Shown: positions 1 to 12,086, counted from the first letter of the stretch. The stretch is DNA of 64,000 nt from Apteryx mantelli (GCF_036417845.1 NC_089978.1:127874183-127938182); one strand, 5' to 3'. Notes: generated from the letters alone by a model not told the origin. A program made the numbers and translations.

Positions 1-38
1 ATATTTTACTGGTTTTATCTATTCTTTCTTTCATGTAG

Positions 39-270
39 GACTTCTCAAAGAAGGTACCAAGCACAGAGCTGAACTGGTGAAACCGACTCCAGTGGCTGCT
101 GCAGGGAAGTACTCACCGACTGACCCTTGCTTCTGGCTCTGCTGAGGTAGATGAGTTCACATTTCATGTAGCTGGCGCACACCTCTTGCGATAGCCTGCC
201 CAGACATCCTTCCCTCTGAGTATTGTTTATGGGTTTGTAGTTTCATTAATAAATAACATTGGTACAGGAC
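39..270 (+). other. Candidate 3'-terminal exon of an unidentified plus-strand gene
   Basis: A strong-looking splice acceptor (pyrimidine-rich TCTATTCTTTCTTTCATGTAG) ends at base 38. An AATAAA lies about 210 bases downstream, so bases 39 to about 270 have the layout of a last exon with a short 3' UTR. The frame is unknown because the upstream exon is outside the window. If the first codon starts at 41, 34 codons run to a TGA at 143-145. If it starts at 39, 13 codons run to a TGA at 78-80. I do not recognise either peptide. In human the gene on this side of the XCL cluster is TBX19, but I could not match the residues to it, so synteny is only a hint. It could also be a chance acceptor or a non-coding RNA exon. 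Confidence 0.33.
248..253 (+). promoter_or_regulatory. Polyadenylation signal AATAAA
   Basis: A canonical AATAAA follows the candidate terminal exon. A single hexamer is weak evidence alone; it gains weight from the good splice acceptor about 210 bases upstream in the same orientation. Confidence 0.35.
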
Positions 271-3269
271 ATGGGCTGCTGCAGGGTTCACTGCTTTATT
301 ACAGATGAGCTGATTTATACATGGCTAAAGTCTGAGAGCAAGACTTCCCCACATCAGGAACGATCAGCTTTTAGCCATACTCATTAGAGGACTTTGGCTC
401 ATACCTCCTGCTCCTGGAATGGGTGCGTGTCCATGCCATTCCCAGCTTACCCAGGGCCATGCTACAGCTTTCACCTCCCTCTGTTGGGTTCAGTGGTTTG
501 CCCACCCGAAGGCTGAAGGAGTGTAACCTTGCGTCTTAGGGCATGTGCTTCCGCAGGGCACATGGGGAGCTCTGTCTGCAGCTTAACAGGTGCAGCAGGC
601 TGGTCCTGGCCTCTTGGAGGCAGGGAGAAGACAGCGTACGTTGGCCACTGCAGCCATGCAGGACACCAGGACTGAAGCAGCTAGCATGGTTTGGAGCCAA
701 GCGCCTCCTCCTGTCCCATGTCTGAGCAGTGAGAAGGCTCCAGGTCCAGGTGCCGTTGTGCTCCTCATTCCCCCCTTCCTCGGTTCTGTGCTCTCTAACA
801 CCCTGCTGCCTCACTCAGGAAAGCCAGGCTGGCCTGAAGAGCGCAGGGGCTTGGTGAGGGGCTGAGCAGCAAAGATTAAGAAAGGAGCTCAGGGTTTGGC
901 TGTAAGACTTGTTTATATGTTTACTGTTGCCTGGGCAAAGCACAGGGCAGGGAGAGATGGAGCTAAAAATAAGAAAGATGGGAGTTTAAATGAAATAGGA
1001 ATAACTAAAAGGAGAGGGACAGGGAAAGTAGCAGAAATAAATAGGGCAGCAGCACCAGCACGAAACAGAAAGTGTGGCAGGAAAACAATGATGAAAGCAA
1101 TCACCAAAGCCCTCTCTTCCTACATCATCTTACAAGCAGCTCTACACACAGCTCACCTTGTGTTCACACCAAATGCAGTCTGTTTCCTGTGGGGTTTTGT
1201 GTAGGTGTGGAGATCCATCCTTAGAGCTGCTTGCCACTTAGCTAGCTCTGCTTGAGGAAAGGGACAGTTGCCAGGAGAAAGCTAGGGAAAAACAGAAAAC
1301 TAATACTGGGATGTAGCCACTCTTGCAGCATCTCACCACCAGCAGAGTACAAGCACCTTACTCGGCTCCTGTGAGAGAAAATGAGGGGGCCTCTCCGGAG
1401 ACTGAAGAGATGCGCTGATCTCTAGTACAGACCAGAGGTCTGGCAAAGGGAAGAGCATCAAGTCAGCAGTCAGACCTGCTGCTTATTTTAGTTCCATTAG
1501 AAGCTCTAAAGCCCATTTTTATATTGGGAAAATGCCTGCATTTTTAATGGGCTTTATATCCATAAGATTATAAAAGCTTTCAGTGAGCATCTGCTGTATC
1601 TAGGAAGGTTGTTGGGACTAACCTTCAGATTTTAGAGGCTGGGATGAGGAATCTGCTGACAGGGCTTTGAAATAAGACACAGAAAGAACAGGCTGATTTG
1701 TGAACCTGAAATAGACTGTCACAGGAAAACACCCTTGCCTACTCACTGGAAAAGCTCAAGACAAAAAGCCTCATAATAACTCTGTATCTGAGCAATCCTA
1801 TTGACTCCTTTGTGGAAAGCTAAGTTTGAGTGTCCGTGATGTGGGGATCTTGGCTAGCTAAATCTGTATCTCATAATAGATCTGTTACATACATACATGT
1901 TGTGGGGTGACTTACAGTTACCAGGAAGCTGCTGTACCCTTTCTGGCAGTATACAGTGAGAAGAATCTTGCACTGTATATATGAGTATGTGTAAATGTAT
2001 CTGTAGCTATTTATATAAAATGAGGAGGTTGAAACAGTGCTGGTTATTTCTGAAAACTCTTCTGAAACAAATCATCTATGCTTCTGTCTAGATAGTGTGT
2101 ATCTGTCTAATACACAATTTATTTCAAATTGTTTTTCAGAAATGTCAGCTGACATGTTCTAAAAACATCACCTCATTGAAGATGGAGCTGATGTCTTTTT
2201 TGGAGCCACCATTTATCAGTGTTTTCAGTCACAATTTGATTGTCATCTAAGACAGGTGTGTTCAGTTTCTGAAAGCACATAAATAAGGAGAGAGACTTCA
2301 GTAATGTAAGGAATTTTCGTTATATACTTGGCAATGTTTGTTTGATGTTTTCTCTACATAAACAATGCAGTAGAACTTGCTGTAACACTTTACAGCTTCT
2401 GAAAGCTTCCTTCAAGTCATAGGTTTCCTTTAGCCTTGCCACCCTAGAAATAAAAATAAACCAAAAAGTGGTTAGCTACCCTGGCTAGGGGTGCTGTAAA
2501 AGCAGAGTGAGTGCAACCTTGACCTAATGAAAAAAGATAAATCGTTTATCACAAAATATTTTTGTGACCTATTTTTTCCCCTTCTGAATTTTGATGTTTC
2601 AAAAAAATATCGTTGATTTACAGGATCAGCAAACATCAAAAATTTTTTGTGAACAGCTTTGAAAACATTTCTCTTGCTCAAAGCTTCCTCCTCACCCCAT
2701 CCCAAATCAGTTCTAGTTCAAAATGAGCGTTAAATAACACTGAGTCAGAACACAGGTTTACAACTGACTTGCATGGAGCCCAAACTCTATCCACAGCATT
2801 CAGTACGGTGATGAACCAAAGCACAAACAATGGAGAATCAGCTCACTGCTAATCTCGTACAATCAAATGAACTTTCTGCTTTCTGCTAATATCACACATA
2901 AGTTTGTTCATCTTTTTTTTTATTTAGAAAATGTTTCCATCCTCTGATATGGATGCACATAAAAAATGTATGAAAAATACATAAAACTGATGCATATTGA
3001 ATTGACTGCAGTAAGAATGTCCTTGCAGTTCAGACAGACCAGAGGCCTTACATCAGCAGATATTTTCTGGAAATAACTGAGACTTGACATGTTCAGAGAA
3101 TTCACTAAGCAGTGGGTAAGCAACTGATGATCTACACAACTTGAAATTTTTGTGTAGTGCTTAGGATATTTTTAATTGGGTAGATTGTTTTATAAAGTAA
3201 TAACAAAGACAAGAGTCTGGCAGGTTGGAGTGTTTCTTAAGACTCTTAGGAATGGCTTGGAATCAAGAC

Positions 3270-3365
3270 TCTTGCTTTGTTCCTAGATCTAACACTTACT
3301 TGTGCTTTAAAAAGAGGTATGCCACTCAGCTTCTGTCTCATTTTCCCATTACACAATGTATATGT
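3270..3365 (+). repeat. Ancient MIR/L3-like repeat remnant
   Basis: The stretch around CACTTACTTGTGC and TCTGTCTCATTTTCCCATTACACAATG resembles the 'cannot keep gapped match' form of the MIR/L3 tail (CACTTA...CTCTGTGCCTCAGTTTCCCCATCTGTAAAATG). It is heavily degraded, and the assignment rests on remembered consensus only. Confidence 0.25.
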
Positions 3366-5074
3366 AAGATGTGTGAACAACTAATTGCTGGAGGTGTTAT
3401 ACTAATGCAAGTCTTAATAGATACTCGTTGTGCAAGAAGACACTCTCTGATGGAACAGACTATGAAAGTTTAAAATTTTTTACAACCTGAGTTGGTGAAA
3501 ACTCAAGAATACCCATTGGAATGACCCATTGGAAACCATGAAATACAGGAAAAAAAAGGCAATTGTTTCCATTTGGAAAACTAAAAAAAAGTAACACTAG
3601 AGATTTCTGTTGAATTGAAAACTTCTTTTCTTGAGGGAAAAAAATAAACCATTTTATTTATTCACTTATTTCAAACACATCTCAGCTTCACTGGCACTTC
3701 AGTTCTTCAGGCCATTGCCAGGAATTTAGGGTCAACTGGCATTCCTTGAGAAGGAGGACAGATTTGGTAATCTATGATCATGCTGCCTCGAGCAGGGATT
3801 CTTTGGGCTTTCGGGCTCCTAGTGTGGAAGCCGACATATCTAGCATTCACTTGCTTCGGAGAAATGCTGTGATATCTGTTCCCTTGATGCTGTGAACCCC
3901 AAAACTTTCATAATTTGGAACTGTGGGTTTTCAAAATGCAGCACTCCGGGAGGATTACAGAGCATGGGCTGTCCTGGGGCCATGCAAAACACACATCGAG
4001 TGGATGTGTGATTGATGCACATGTGTTGAGGCAGGATCACTTATGCTTTTGAGAGTCACCATCGTCCCTGCCGGCTTATGGTAGGGAGAACAGAAGCTCT
4101 GAGAACCCAAGTTTAAACCACGGTTGTCAACACTTGCTACAGAGTCTCCCAGTGAGCTCCTGGTGCTGTGCAATCTTTCCCATTAAGCTCTTGGGGCAGT
4201 CTGAGGTTGAATGACTGTTGTGGTCTTTGGGCTCTTGACAGCCTGTTTGGGCAGTAGGAAGGAACCCAGCCCCTGAATCAAGAAAAATTCTTTGGAACTG
4301 TGACATTTCCTTACTGAATTTTAATTTTAGCAGATCACAGTTTTCTTTGTTGGAAAAGTTAATGGCGAGCTCTAATTATAATTTTGTAGTAGTGCAACTT
4401 TATGTCAGTGCACCGTTTTCTGTTAGACTGACTTCCAGACAGCTCTGCCAGTGTTCCCCAGCTGAGCAGCAGGCCCTGAGCATTTTTCTCTCCCTCCATC
4501 CTGAACTGTTGAAGAGTGTTGCTAGAGAACAATTTCACACAGCTGCTGATTTTCAGTGCTGATGTGATTGTTTGTGCATTTGTGTGGAAGAAGTAATCCA
4601 CCACAGTTACTTCATAAGGTTTTGTAAGGCTTTATTTGTTTGGTGATGCTTTGAGTGAAAGATAGTGTAGGTGCAGAATAGCAGTAATAGAGGTCAATTG
4701 TACAAGAACTCATAGCAAAGGAGTATTGGCATAACAAAAATTTTCCCATTTATTGTATTTTGCTAAACAATGGGTAACATAAGGATAGGAAGAAAAACAT
4801 TGGACTGACTTGAATTGAAAATGAGAGAAAAACAAGCTTGTCTTAGCATTGATTATGTAAATAAACATGGAGAAAAGGCTTATCTACTTCTGGCAAATAG
4901 CTGAAATGAATATTTCAAAATAAGACCTCTTCTGCTGCTCAGCAGAAAAAAACCTATTTATATTGTTAGCTCAGTCTCTCCCTGATGCTCATCATATGGT
5001 TTAGAAGGGAGAGAGCATTATGTTTCCAGTCACCTGAGCTTAGCTGGGAAATTGCATTACACTCACAAAGCAAG

Positions 5075-5150
5075 CACAGATTGGATTTCCAGCTTTGCAT
5101 ATGCCATCCCACCTTCTCAGCTGTAAAAGGGATAAGGCTTGTGAAATTGC
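5075..5150 (+). repeat. Ancient MIR/L3-like repeat remnant
   Basis: CCACCTTCTCAGCTGTAAAAGGGATAA resembles the end of the vertebrate MIR/L3 core (CTCAGTTTCCCCATCTGTAAAATGGGGATAA). It is short and degraded. A repeat-library search would settle it. Confidence 0.25.
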
Positions 5151-7672
5151 TATAGAAACACTGTTGGCACCTTTACTGTTACAGTCCTTGGCTGCTTTTC
5201 CTGTTAGTCACAAGCTGGTGACCACAGAGACCATCCCCCATGTGAAAAGTAACTTGGTTTTATAATTGCATATAGTGGTATTGAGATGATCTAGATTGAG
5301 AGGCCTAGGACCTTATGCCCTCCCTTCAGAGTAGATCCAACCTGAACTCCATCAAAACTGGCTTTCTTTGTCAGGATCCCCAGCACTGTTTAAAGGTACC
5401 ACTGAGGAAGCAAGATGAGAGATTAGTCTGTACAACCTAGATCCACACTAAGTACAGGCTATGGAAGTGCCCAAAGGTTATTATGAAACATAGGAAAAGC
5501 TGAAAGCAGCAGCTCAGCTCCTACAGAGAGTGTGTGCGTGGGGAGAGGTGAGTGTTTACACCCTTACTTAAAAATTGTATTAGACTATCACTTCCCTGGA
5601 GGAACAGAAGTGCTGTGGATTCAGTGCGGGGAGGCAGGCCATGTGAAGGCAGTAAGTGATGAGAGGGGGCATGCCTTCAAAAAGTTTGACAAAAGCCGTT
5701 ATAGACAGTTCTAGGTCCTTGAGCTGAGTCTGGACCTGTCAGTGAAGTCCAAAGGTATTGGCAAGAATAGCTGCCCATCAGCAGGTCAAAAGCAGCTCCT
5801 TCATGGTGAACAACCTGCCAGCTGTTTTCACAAATTCCTGTTGCTATTGATCTACAGAAGATATGGTCACACCAGTGATATGGGAATAGTAGAGTCTTTT
5901 TAGCCCATTAGCTGTCCCTCATCCATCTAATGCCTTGTATCATGGCTTGCTAAACAAACTCCTCAAGCTTTCAGATTTTATAGTTTCTTAGTTGCTAGGA
6001 AGAATTTTTTCTCATCACCATCAGCAACCCATGATGCATGGAGCTCCAAATCATTTATTATCAACACACAACACACTAAATACATGCTGTGTTTTCCTCA
6101 TCCCATTGCATGAGGACCTGTTGTTGTTTCAGTGGAAAACTCCCCTGCTGAATAGCTAACAGAACAAAAATGTGCTTTTGGTGACACAAGGGCCATTCGC
6201 AGTTGTGTAAACAAAGAGAAGGAATTTTCTCACACTTAGCTAAACAATAAAGTTAGCAGAAAGTCATCTCCAGGGTGATAATGGCTTTGTAAAGACCCTG
6301 ATGAAAGGACCGTGCTACCCTGCATCATGCTTGAAGAAGCGCAGGAGACCCAGCTAGTCACTGTGCCTCCTGAATGCCCACCCCTTCTTCCCTCAGGAAG
6401 GCTGAGCTCCACTGTCTACCTCAAATGATGGAGTATGCTTGCAGGAATCTTTTTGTGTGCTTGAACTTGAAAAGTGCTTTTCACTTGAAAATTGTGAACT
6501 TAACATCAGTTCAACAAGTGTTTTCCTAATTGAGAGAGAAATTTAAGCAGTTAAAGTAGTAATCTGTGGCTTTAAACTGCAGGACTTTTTTCTCTGTCAG
6601 CTAAGTTGGAAGTTAATGGGGCAGCCGCATTTTGTGTTAACGAATCTGGCCTGCAGTAAGGAGAGACACTGCTTTGCATGTCTGGAATGGGTTTATAACC
6701 GGGTTACAGTTAGCTCTTTGTAATTCTAGCTGATTTGATGTAAGGCCAAAGAGAGAGATGGAGCAGCTCACATAAAAATGCAGTCTCATGCAGTATTATT
6801 TCATTCTTGGCAGTTCTTTTGCCTTTTTATCTTACCTAGTTGTATGCAGAGGATCAGTGACTCCTCGCTGACTGTACTAGCTTGCATTTAGAGACTGGAA
6901 GGATAGCTCTGGCTGAAGGAAACATGAATCTTGCACAACCATGACTGCCTGTACCACCCAGAAGCAGAAGCAGAAAGACAGTCATTCATACAGCGTTGAC
7001 TAAATCCATGAGAGACCTTGGCAGAGAAAAGGAACTAAAGGTTAGTTGATCTGAACAATCTCAAACTAGCAACATCCCAGAGCAGATTGTTTTTCTAAAG
7101 TGTGGAAACACTTTCCAGTAATCTGCTTGAACAACAGCAAAAAAAATTCCCAGAGGAGTAAGCAGCTAAAGCGACCATGATTTTGGTCAGTTAAAACTAC
7201 AGGGCCAAATTCTGAGGGTCCTTCACCTGTATTCTGCTAAATTCCTGCTGGCATCAGAGAATTTTGTTTGAGAGGTTAGTAACCATATGGTGATGGTGGA
7301 CTGAGTGAGAGTGAGCTTGGCTGGTTAAATAGTTCTGGATCTGGTTATCATTTGGCTGTGAGCACTGGAAACACCTGTCTGCCACAGAAGGTGAATAGGC
7401 AGAAGGACTTTATTGTGCCCTAGAATCACAGCTGAACTGACAGATGAGGATTAGAGAAATAAATAGGACTGCATGTTTTTGACCATAAGATCTAGAGCTT
7501 AAAAAGTGGGGTTTGCCCCTCTCAATATGTTATACTTCCCTGCCCCTCCTACTCCTAAAGTTTTGCTTGCTCTTACTTTAAAGACTCAAACACTAGATCT
7601 TCTATGCCTTTTCACTCCCGAGGCATTTAATATATATATTTTTTACTCATTTTTCTACCTGGAATGACTTGA

Positions 7673-7674
<2 letters not shown>

Positions 7675-7700
<26 letters not shown>
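7675..7700. repeat. 26-base poly(T) run
   Basis: An uninterrupted run of 26 T, followed by AAAG and then a GC-richer stretch (7740-7920). Read on the minus strand this is a GC-richer segment ending in an A26 tail, the shape left by retroposition. I see no AATAAA just before the tail and no clear target-site duplication. It may equally be a simple mononucleotide expansion. Confidence 0.8.
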
Positions 7701-7703
<3 letters not shown>

Positions 7704-9887
7704 GTTATGAAACTTGAAAGATGAGCATGAGCATGAGGGCATTTTTCCCAGTGTCCATCAAGCTCTCGAACGCTCCTTCCAGGCTCCCTCTGCCTTCGGG
7801 GCTGCCTGCGAGGACTGCTTGCCTGATGGCAAAAGCAAGCCCCAAATGACAGCAGACTGGTGGATAAATCCAGACAGAAAGGGAGGCTTCGTGAAGCCCT
7901 TAGCACTGGCCTTGCTTTGCTGAAGCAGAGGATAGATTTTTGTTTATCATGAAACAGGGAGGGTGGATAGGGACTATGTCCATGGGAAATTAACTGGAAA
8001 TACTAGAGGGGAGAGGAGAACAGTTTATTACAGGGGAAGGCTGAACAAACTCTGGTAGTGCCCTCCTCCAAGGCCAAGTGTCTTCAACTGGTGGTGGGCC
8101 TGAAGTACAGAAATACTGACTTTCCATCCCTCCTTTGACACTGTGCTGTATATGAAGGGAGTTTGTATTCCACAAAGGATCTTAGCTCATTTAGCAGCTT
8201 CTTCAATTTGTAAGGAAAAAAATTGTAGATTAGTTGATTTGTGTTAAATATATTCTTTTAATTGACTCCCAGAGTTGCAAGCTTCCTGAATTTAGGGGTA
8301 TTCCTTCTTTGTTCTCTGAGTGCTTTGAGGGATGAACAAAATTAAATTGCAGCAAGTACAATGCAGCAGTGTGTAAGCCCTGGGCAGCTCTTAAAGATTT
8401 GCTGAAAGGGATAAAGAAACAAGTGACTAGGTGGTCATAAATAAACCTCGACTATGTTAAGTTACTATTTTGAACATTCAGCTAAGTTGTGCAATCTGCC
8501 TTCTCTTGCTGCTCTTCTGTGAAGACGGCGTCTTTCTGTCTGTGTTTTTTTTTTTTATTGAGAGTGGTGTCTGTGATCAGGACATTGCACCGAACACTGA
8601 AGCAAGCTGTTCCATGCAAGCTAATTTCCACAGTCGTTATCTGAGTAAAAATGAGGTTTTGCTGGACCTTCCCGCACCTGCCCTAATGCAACAATTGCTT
8701 TGTTCATTGTGGCTTCCCTGTTTGATGGTTTTTCCCCTCCTTTAGGCCTTTCAGCAGCCCACCACTTTGTCATATGTGTAAATGTCAGCTGGCTTTAAAA
8801 ATGAATCAGACCACTATTTCTGCCACCCTCAGATGCCTGATCACCCCATCTCTGTTCTTGACTTCTAAAATGCTCTCTGTAATTTCTCAGTATAGGCCAA
8901 GGTGGGCTAATTTAGTATAATAGATCAGCCCAAAGTGAATTACTGGAACTTGTTCTATCCTTCAGCCAAATTTCAGACTCCTCACACCTCTTTCCTTAGT
9001 TGTAACAGCTAATACATTTAGTACGACATCCCACACCGTATTAGCATCAGTGCCAGGACTTGGGAGGGTTTGCGGAACTACTAGTCCCACATTTGGGCTC
9101 AGATTATGCCAAAATACAAATTTCACAGACAAAGAGAATTCATTTTCCAGGAAATGAATCTTTATTAAGATTTGTTTTATTTTCAAACTTTTAAAGCTTT
9201 TTTTAAATTATATGTGCAATTGATAAATTTTTCTTTAACGTTTAAACATGAAATTTTGTATAGATTTTTTAAAAGTTTAAACATGAAATACAGGTATAAA
9301 CTGTTGAAACGGTTTAATCTCTCAGGATTTTTTTTCAGTTTGCTGTTTGTTTTCTAAACACAGTAGTTTGCCAAGGTGGACGTGAATTTGCAAATTGTTT
9401 TGGTCTACCTGAAACTTTATTTTTTTAACCTAGACATCAAAGTTTCAGTCACAACATGTCATCTTGCTTTACTTCAGCTGCAGGAGTAGTATTCTTTAAT
9501 GGAGTGAAGTGATATGATGCTGTGGCTTTAAGGATCTGTTCTGTCTTATTCAGTGAGCACAGATTTACTTGAAGGGCCCTGAAAAGGCTCAGAGAATTCA
9601 AACCCCATCTTTCCATCTCACTAGCAATGACTCATGTAATATATGCATTCCCATATTATGCAATGTGGTTGCAGCTGGAGAGCTGTTGACCTCACGTTAT
9701 AGTTAATTCCCAGAAAATCAATGCAGAGGTAAAGGGTTGAATGGAGCCCATGTTTGTTCAGAGACTTCATTGCTGCCTAGTGAGTAGCAGTTTCAGGCAG
9801 TTCGAGGTGTGGGTGGCTTGTTTGCTGTTTCCTGCTCTGTTTGGTGCTGTGTTGAGTTTGCTGCTTTAAGTTTGCATCATCATTTAT

Positions 9888-10200
9888 GAGTGGGTTTGGG
9901 AGACAGTGTGGTTCTGAGAGTGCATTTGGGAGAGACTGTGTGGTGAAGGCATGGATATAACTTTGGAGTGGTCTTAGGAATAGATATGGCCTTGGGAGTG
10001 GGGTTGGGAGAGATCATGGCCCTGCAAATGCATTTGGGGAGGAACTAGGAGAGCAGAGAGTGTAGGCTCAGGAGTGGATGGGGCCTTACAAAGGCATTTG
10101 GAAGAGGATGTGGTCGTGGGAGGGGTAGTAGGAGTGGATGTGGTCCTTGGAGAGAATGTAGTCCTCAGAGAGCTCTTGGGGGTAGTCTTTGGACTGACTT
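9888..10200. repeat. Degenerate minisatellite behind copy A exon 3
   Basis: On the plus strand, a G-rich motif of roughly 27-30 bases recurs imperfectly about ten times, with cores such as GCATTTGGGAGAGA, GTGGTCTTAGGAATAG and GGAGTGGATGTGGTCCTTGG. On the minus strand, one frame of this block is rich in Thr, Pro and Ser. It starts just past the stop codon of copy A exon 3 and has no counterpart behind the intact gene, where only about 110 bases separate the stop from AATAAA. It is therefore an expansion specific to copy A. Confidence 0.6.
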
Positions 10201-10203
10201 TGC

Positions 10204-10333
10204 CTAAGGATTTGAGATCTCCTCTTGCCTTTTGTGTGTGTTGAGCCTGGCACTTATGGCTGCTGTGGATGGTCCTTGCATGCACTGGCGGTGAGCCCTC
10301 ACACAGATCTTGTGACATGCCATGGTGAGCAAC
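10204..10333 (-). pseudogene. Copy A exon 3 (divergent)
   Basis: A good acceptor (TTCTCTTCTGCAG) precedes 10333. In the frame entered from exon 2, it reads 42 codons to TAG. ICV is conserved and HRQCMQ aligns with DQKWVQ, but the Trp of the family is replaced, two extra Cys appear, and the basic tail (KKIDQK in the intact gene) is lost. The nucleotide alignment to 20082-19977 needs a gap of about nine bases. Confidence 0.6.
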
Positions 10334-10743
10334 CTGCAGAAGAGAAGCCAGGCAGCCATTAAACTTCTGTTTTCTAACCCAAGATTCACTGTGAATGTTA
10401 CAGTGAGACTTTTTTAATTCATTGGTCATCATGTATTCTATACAAAAGTAGACAGCAGCACCAACTCTTTGTACGTTGCACATGACTGTAATACGTATTT
10501 TGCAAAAACATGTGTATAGTATATACTGATATTTAAAAAAATGGGAGCATACCTGGTATTCTGAGACTTTATATGAGATCATGATGCACATTTATCTCCC
10601 GGTAACACAGCCCAGATTTGATAAACTGCAAGCTCATGAGATCATAGGAGCAAACAGAGCTCCTAGCAGGAGTCATAGTTACCCCAGACTCTTCCTCAGG
10701 ATTCTTCCACTTGGCTCTGTTCAGTGCACTGGGCTTCTGCCTA

Positions 10744-11087
10744 CTCCACCCCAATCCCTTGCTGAGATTTCTTCCCACTTCCTGGGTCAGAAAGATCTGG
10801 CTGTTCAGTCAGGTTTCTACCAGCTTTTGTGAGCAACATAAATCCCCTGGACCTCTGAGGCTCACCCCTGCTCAGTCACCTAGTGACTGCTTCATGGGGG
10901 AACTGCAGTGGGTGAGCTGAATGCAGTAGGCTGATGTGAGCTGGGCGGTGAAGTGTCTGCTCTTCTGCCACCCTGCTCTTCTGTGATGGTGGTGTGTTTG
11001 TATAGATGAGTCTGAAGGAGATCAGTGTGCCAGATACTCACATGACAGCATTTACTGGAACTTGGTGCTTTTCATAGCTGACAAGCT
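10744..11087 (-). repeat. Near-identical tract, copy A side (gene conversion)
   Basis: These 344 bases match 20273-20616 with no gaps and three substitutions (10755, 10760, 10821); 10822-11087 is identical. The tract covers part of intron 2, the exon 2 donor and the last third of exon 2. Both edges are abrupt: at 11087 the copies diverge inside exon 2, and before 10744 no similarity is visible. Confidence 0.9.
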
Positions 11088-11206
11088 GATGTCTCAGGAG
11101 GTTTATGTTCTCACTGGATTTCCTGTGCCTGCTATATATGTAGCTTGCACAGGTGTAAGAGAACAAAAATCCCAGTTGTTTGAGTTTGCATGAAAACTGA
11201 AGGTGA
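11042..11206 (-). pseudogene. Copy A exon 2 (rearranged)
   Basis: The 3' half is identical to the intact gene (LVSYEKHQVPVNAV, donor GTGAGT at 11036-11041). Upstream comes an in-frame YTCAS matching YTCVS, but 19 codons lie between the blocks where the intact gene has 10, and the sequence before YTCAS is unrelated. Two acceptors are possible. TTACAATAG ends at 11207 and gives a 165-base exon that restores the frame after the 71-base exon 1. CACCTTCAG ends at 11197 and gives 155 bases that do not. Which one is used, if any, is inference. Confidence 0.6.
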
Positions 11207-12086
11207 CTATTGTAAGAGAAGACATCCTCACCCCTCTAACGTGTCTTTGCTGTTTTCATAAGTCTACTGTATTTCATTCACTCTCCTGAGATACAATGAA
11301 GTCCTAGTAAGTAGCAAGTTCCCAGTGGTGGCTTCTTTGTAGAGGACTGTATCAGGGTGCGTGTGTACAGCTGTTTACCACCCTGGGGAGATTCGTATAT
11401 AACAAGTAGTCGGTGAACAGTGCCCAAGAGCTACTCAGCTGAAGGATGAAGGTGCCTGGCAAAGAGCATCATCCATGGTTAGTTGTATATGGCAGAAAAT
11501 AGGTATGTTTGTGGAGTAGCAGTAAGTACCATTAGTGAGAAGATCTCAAATTATTCTCCAAAGATAGATCAATAGTTATATAGGATAAAAGCACGCATCC
11601 CTTTTTCTCCGAGTATATAGACTGTGCTGCTTTTATTTTGGGTGCCAACTTCCAGAAGTGTGCGGCACCTGTAAATTCTATGTGCACAGCAGCTCCAAAA
11701 ATGAAGGTTAACTTGGTTCAAGATAGATGTCCAAAAATAGAAGCCCACCCCTGCAAAAAAGCAATCAATTTTGGAAGGCATGAAGTGTAAGTGTCAAAAG
11801 GCTAAGAGCTCAGGAGTGCCTGCTAGTGAAGTGGTGCTGATGCCTGTGGTTATCCCTCTCTTCCCCACACAAGTGTGTTGTGCAGGGGGAATGCGCTGAG
11901 GATTTGCTGTGATGGAGACGTTAGCGTGAAAGTCTGTGGGCAGCTCTTACCAAGAAGTTCATAGCACCTATGGACGTGTTCTCCCTTCTGTGGGATCTCC
12001 CTGAGAAATCAACTCACACTGCTGCAGCCACCTTTCTAAGAGAAACCAGGAAATGCCATGAGCACAAAGGTCCACATCTGTAACTC

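Larger units (their letters stand above)
271..9690. other. Intergenic stretch, no supported gene
   Basis: About 9.4 kb with stops in all frames and no coding exon that I recognise; the longest open frames are about 100 codons. It holds AT-rich patches of alternating A and T runs (about 2520-2700, 3470-3660 and 9140-9360, the last with GTTTAAACATGAAAT occurring twice 36 bases apart), old SINE/LINE-like tails near 3.3 and 5.1 kb, and a 26-base T run at 7675. Nothing suggests a promoter or a conserved gene. Confidence 0.6.

Noticed and set aside
9974..10591. 205-codon minus-strand frame with a Thr/Pro-rich end, as a mucin-type chemokine
   Set aside because: It runs through intron 2 and its splice acceptor, and is out of frame with the exon 2 to exon 3 junction. 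The Thr/Pro-rich part comes from a G-rich minisatellite.
11946..12030. Exon-like segment in copy A intron 1 (acceptor TTTCTCTTAG, donor GTAAGA on minus)
   Set aside because: All three frames hit stops or fail to resemble XCL. The true exon 2 was then found at 11042-11206 by its match to the intact gene.
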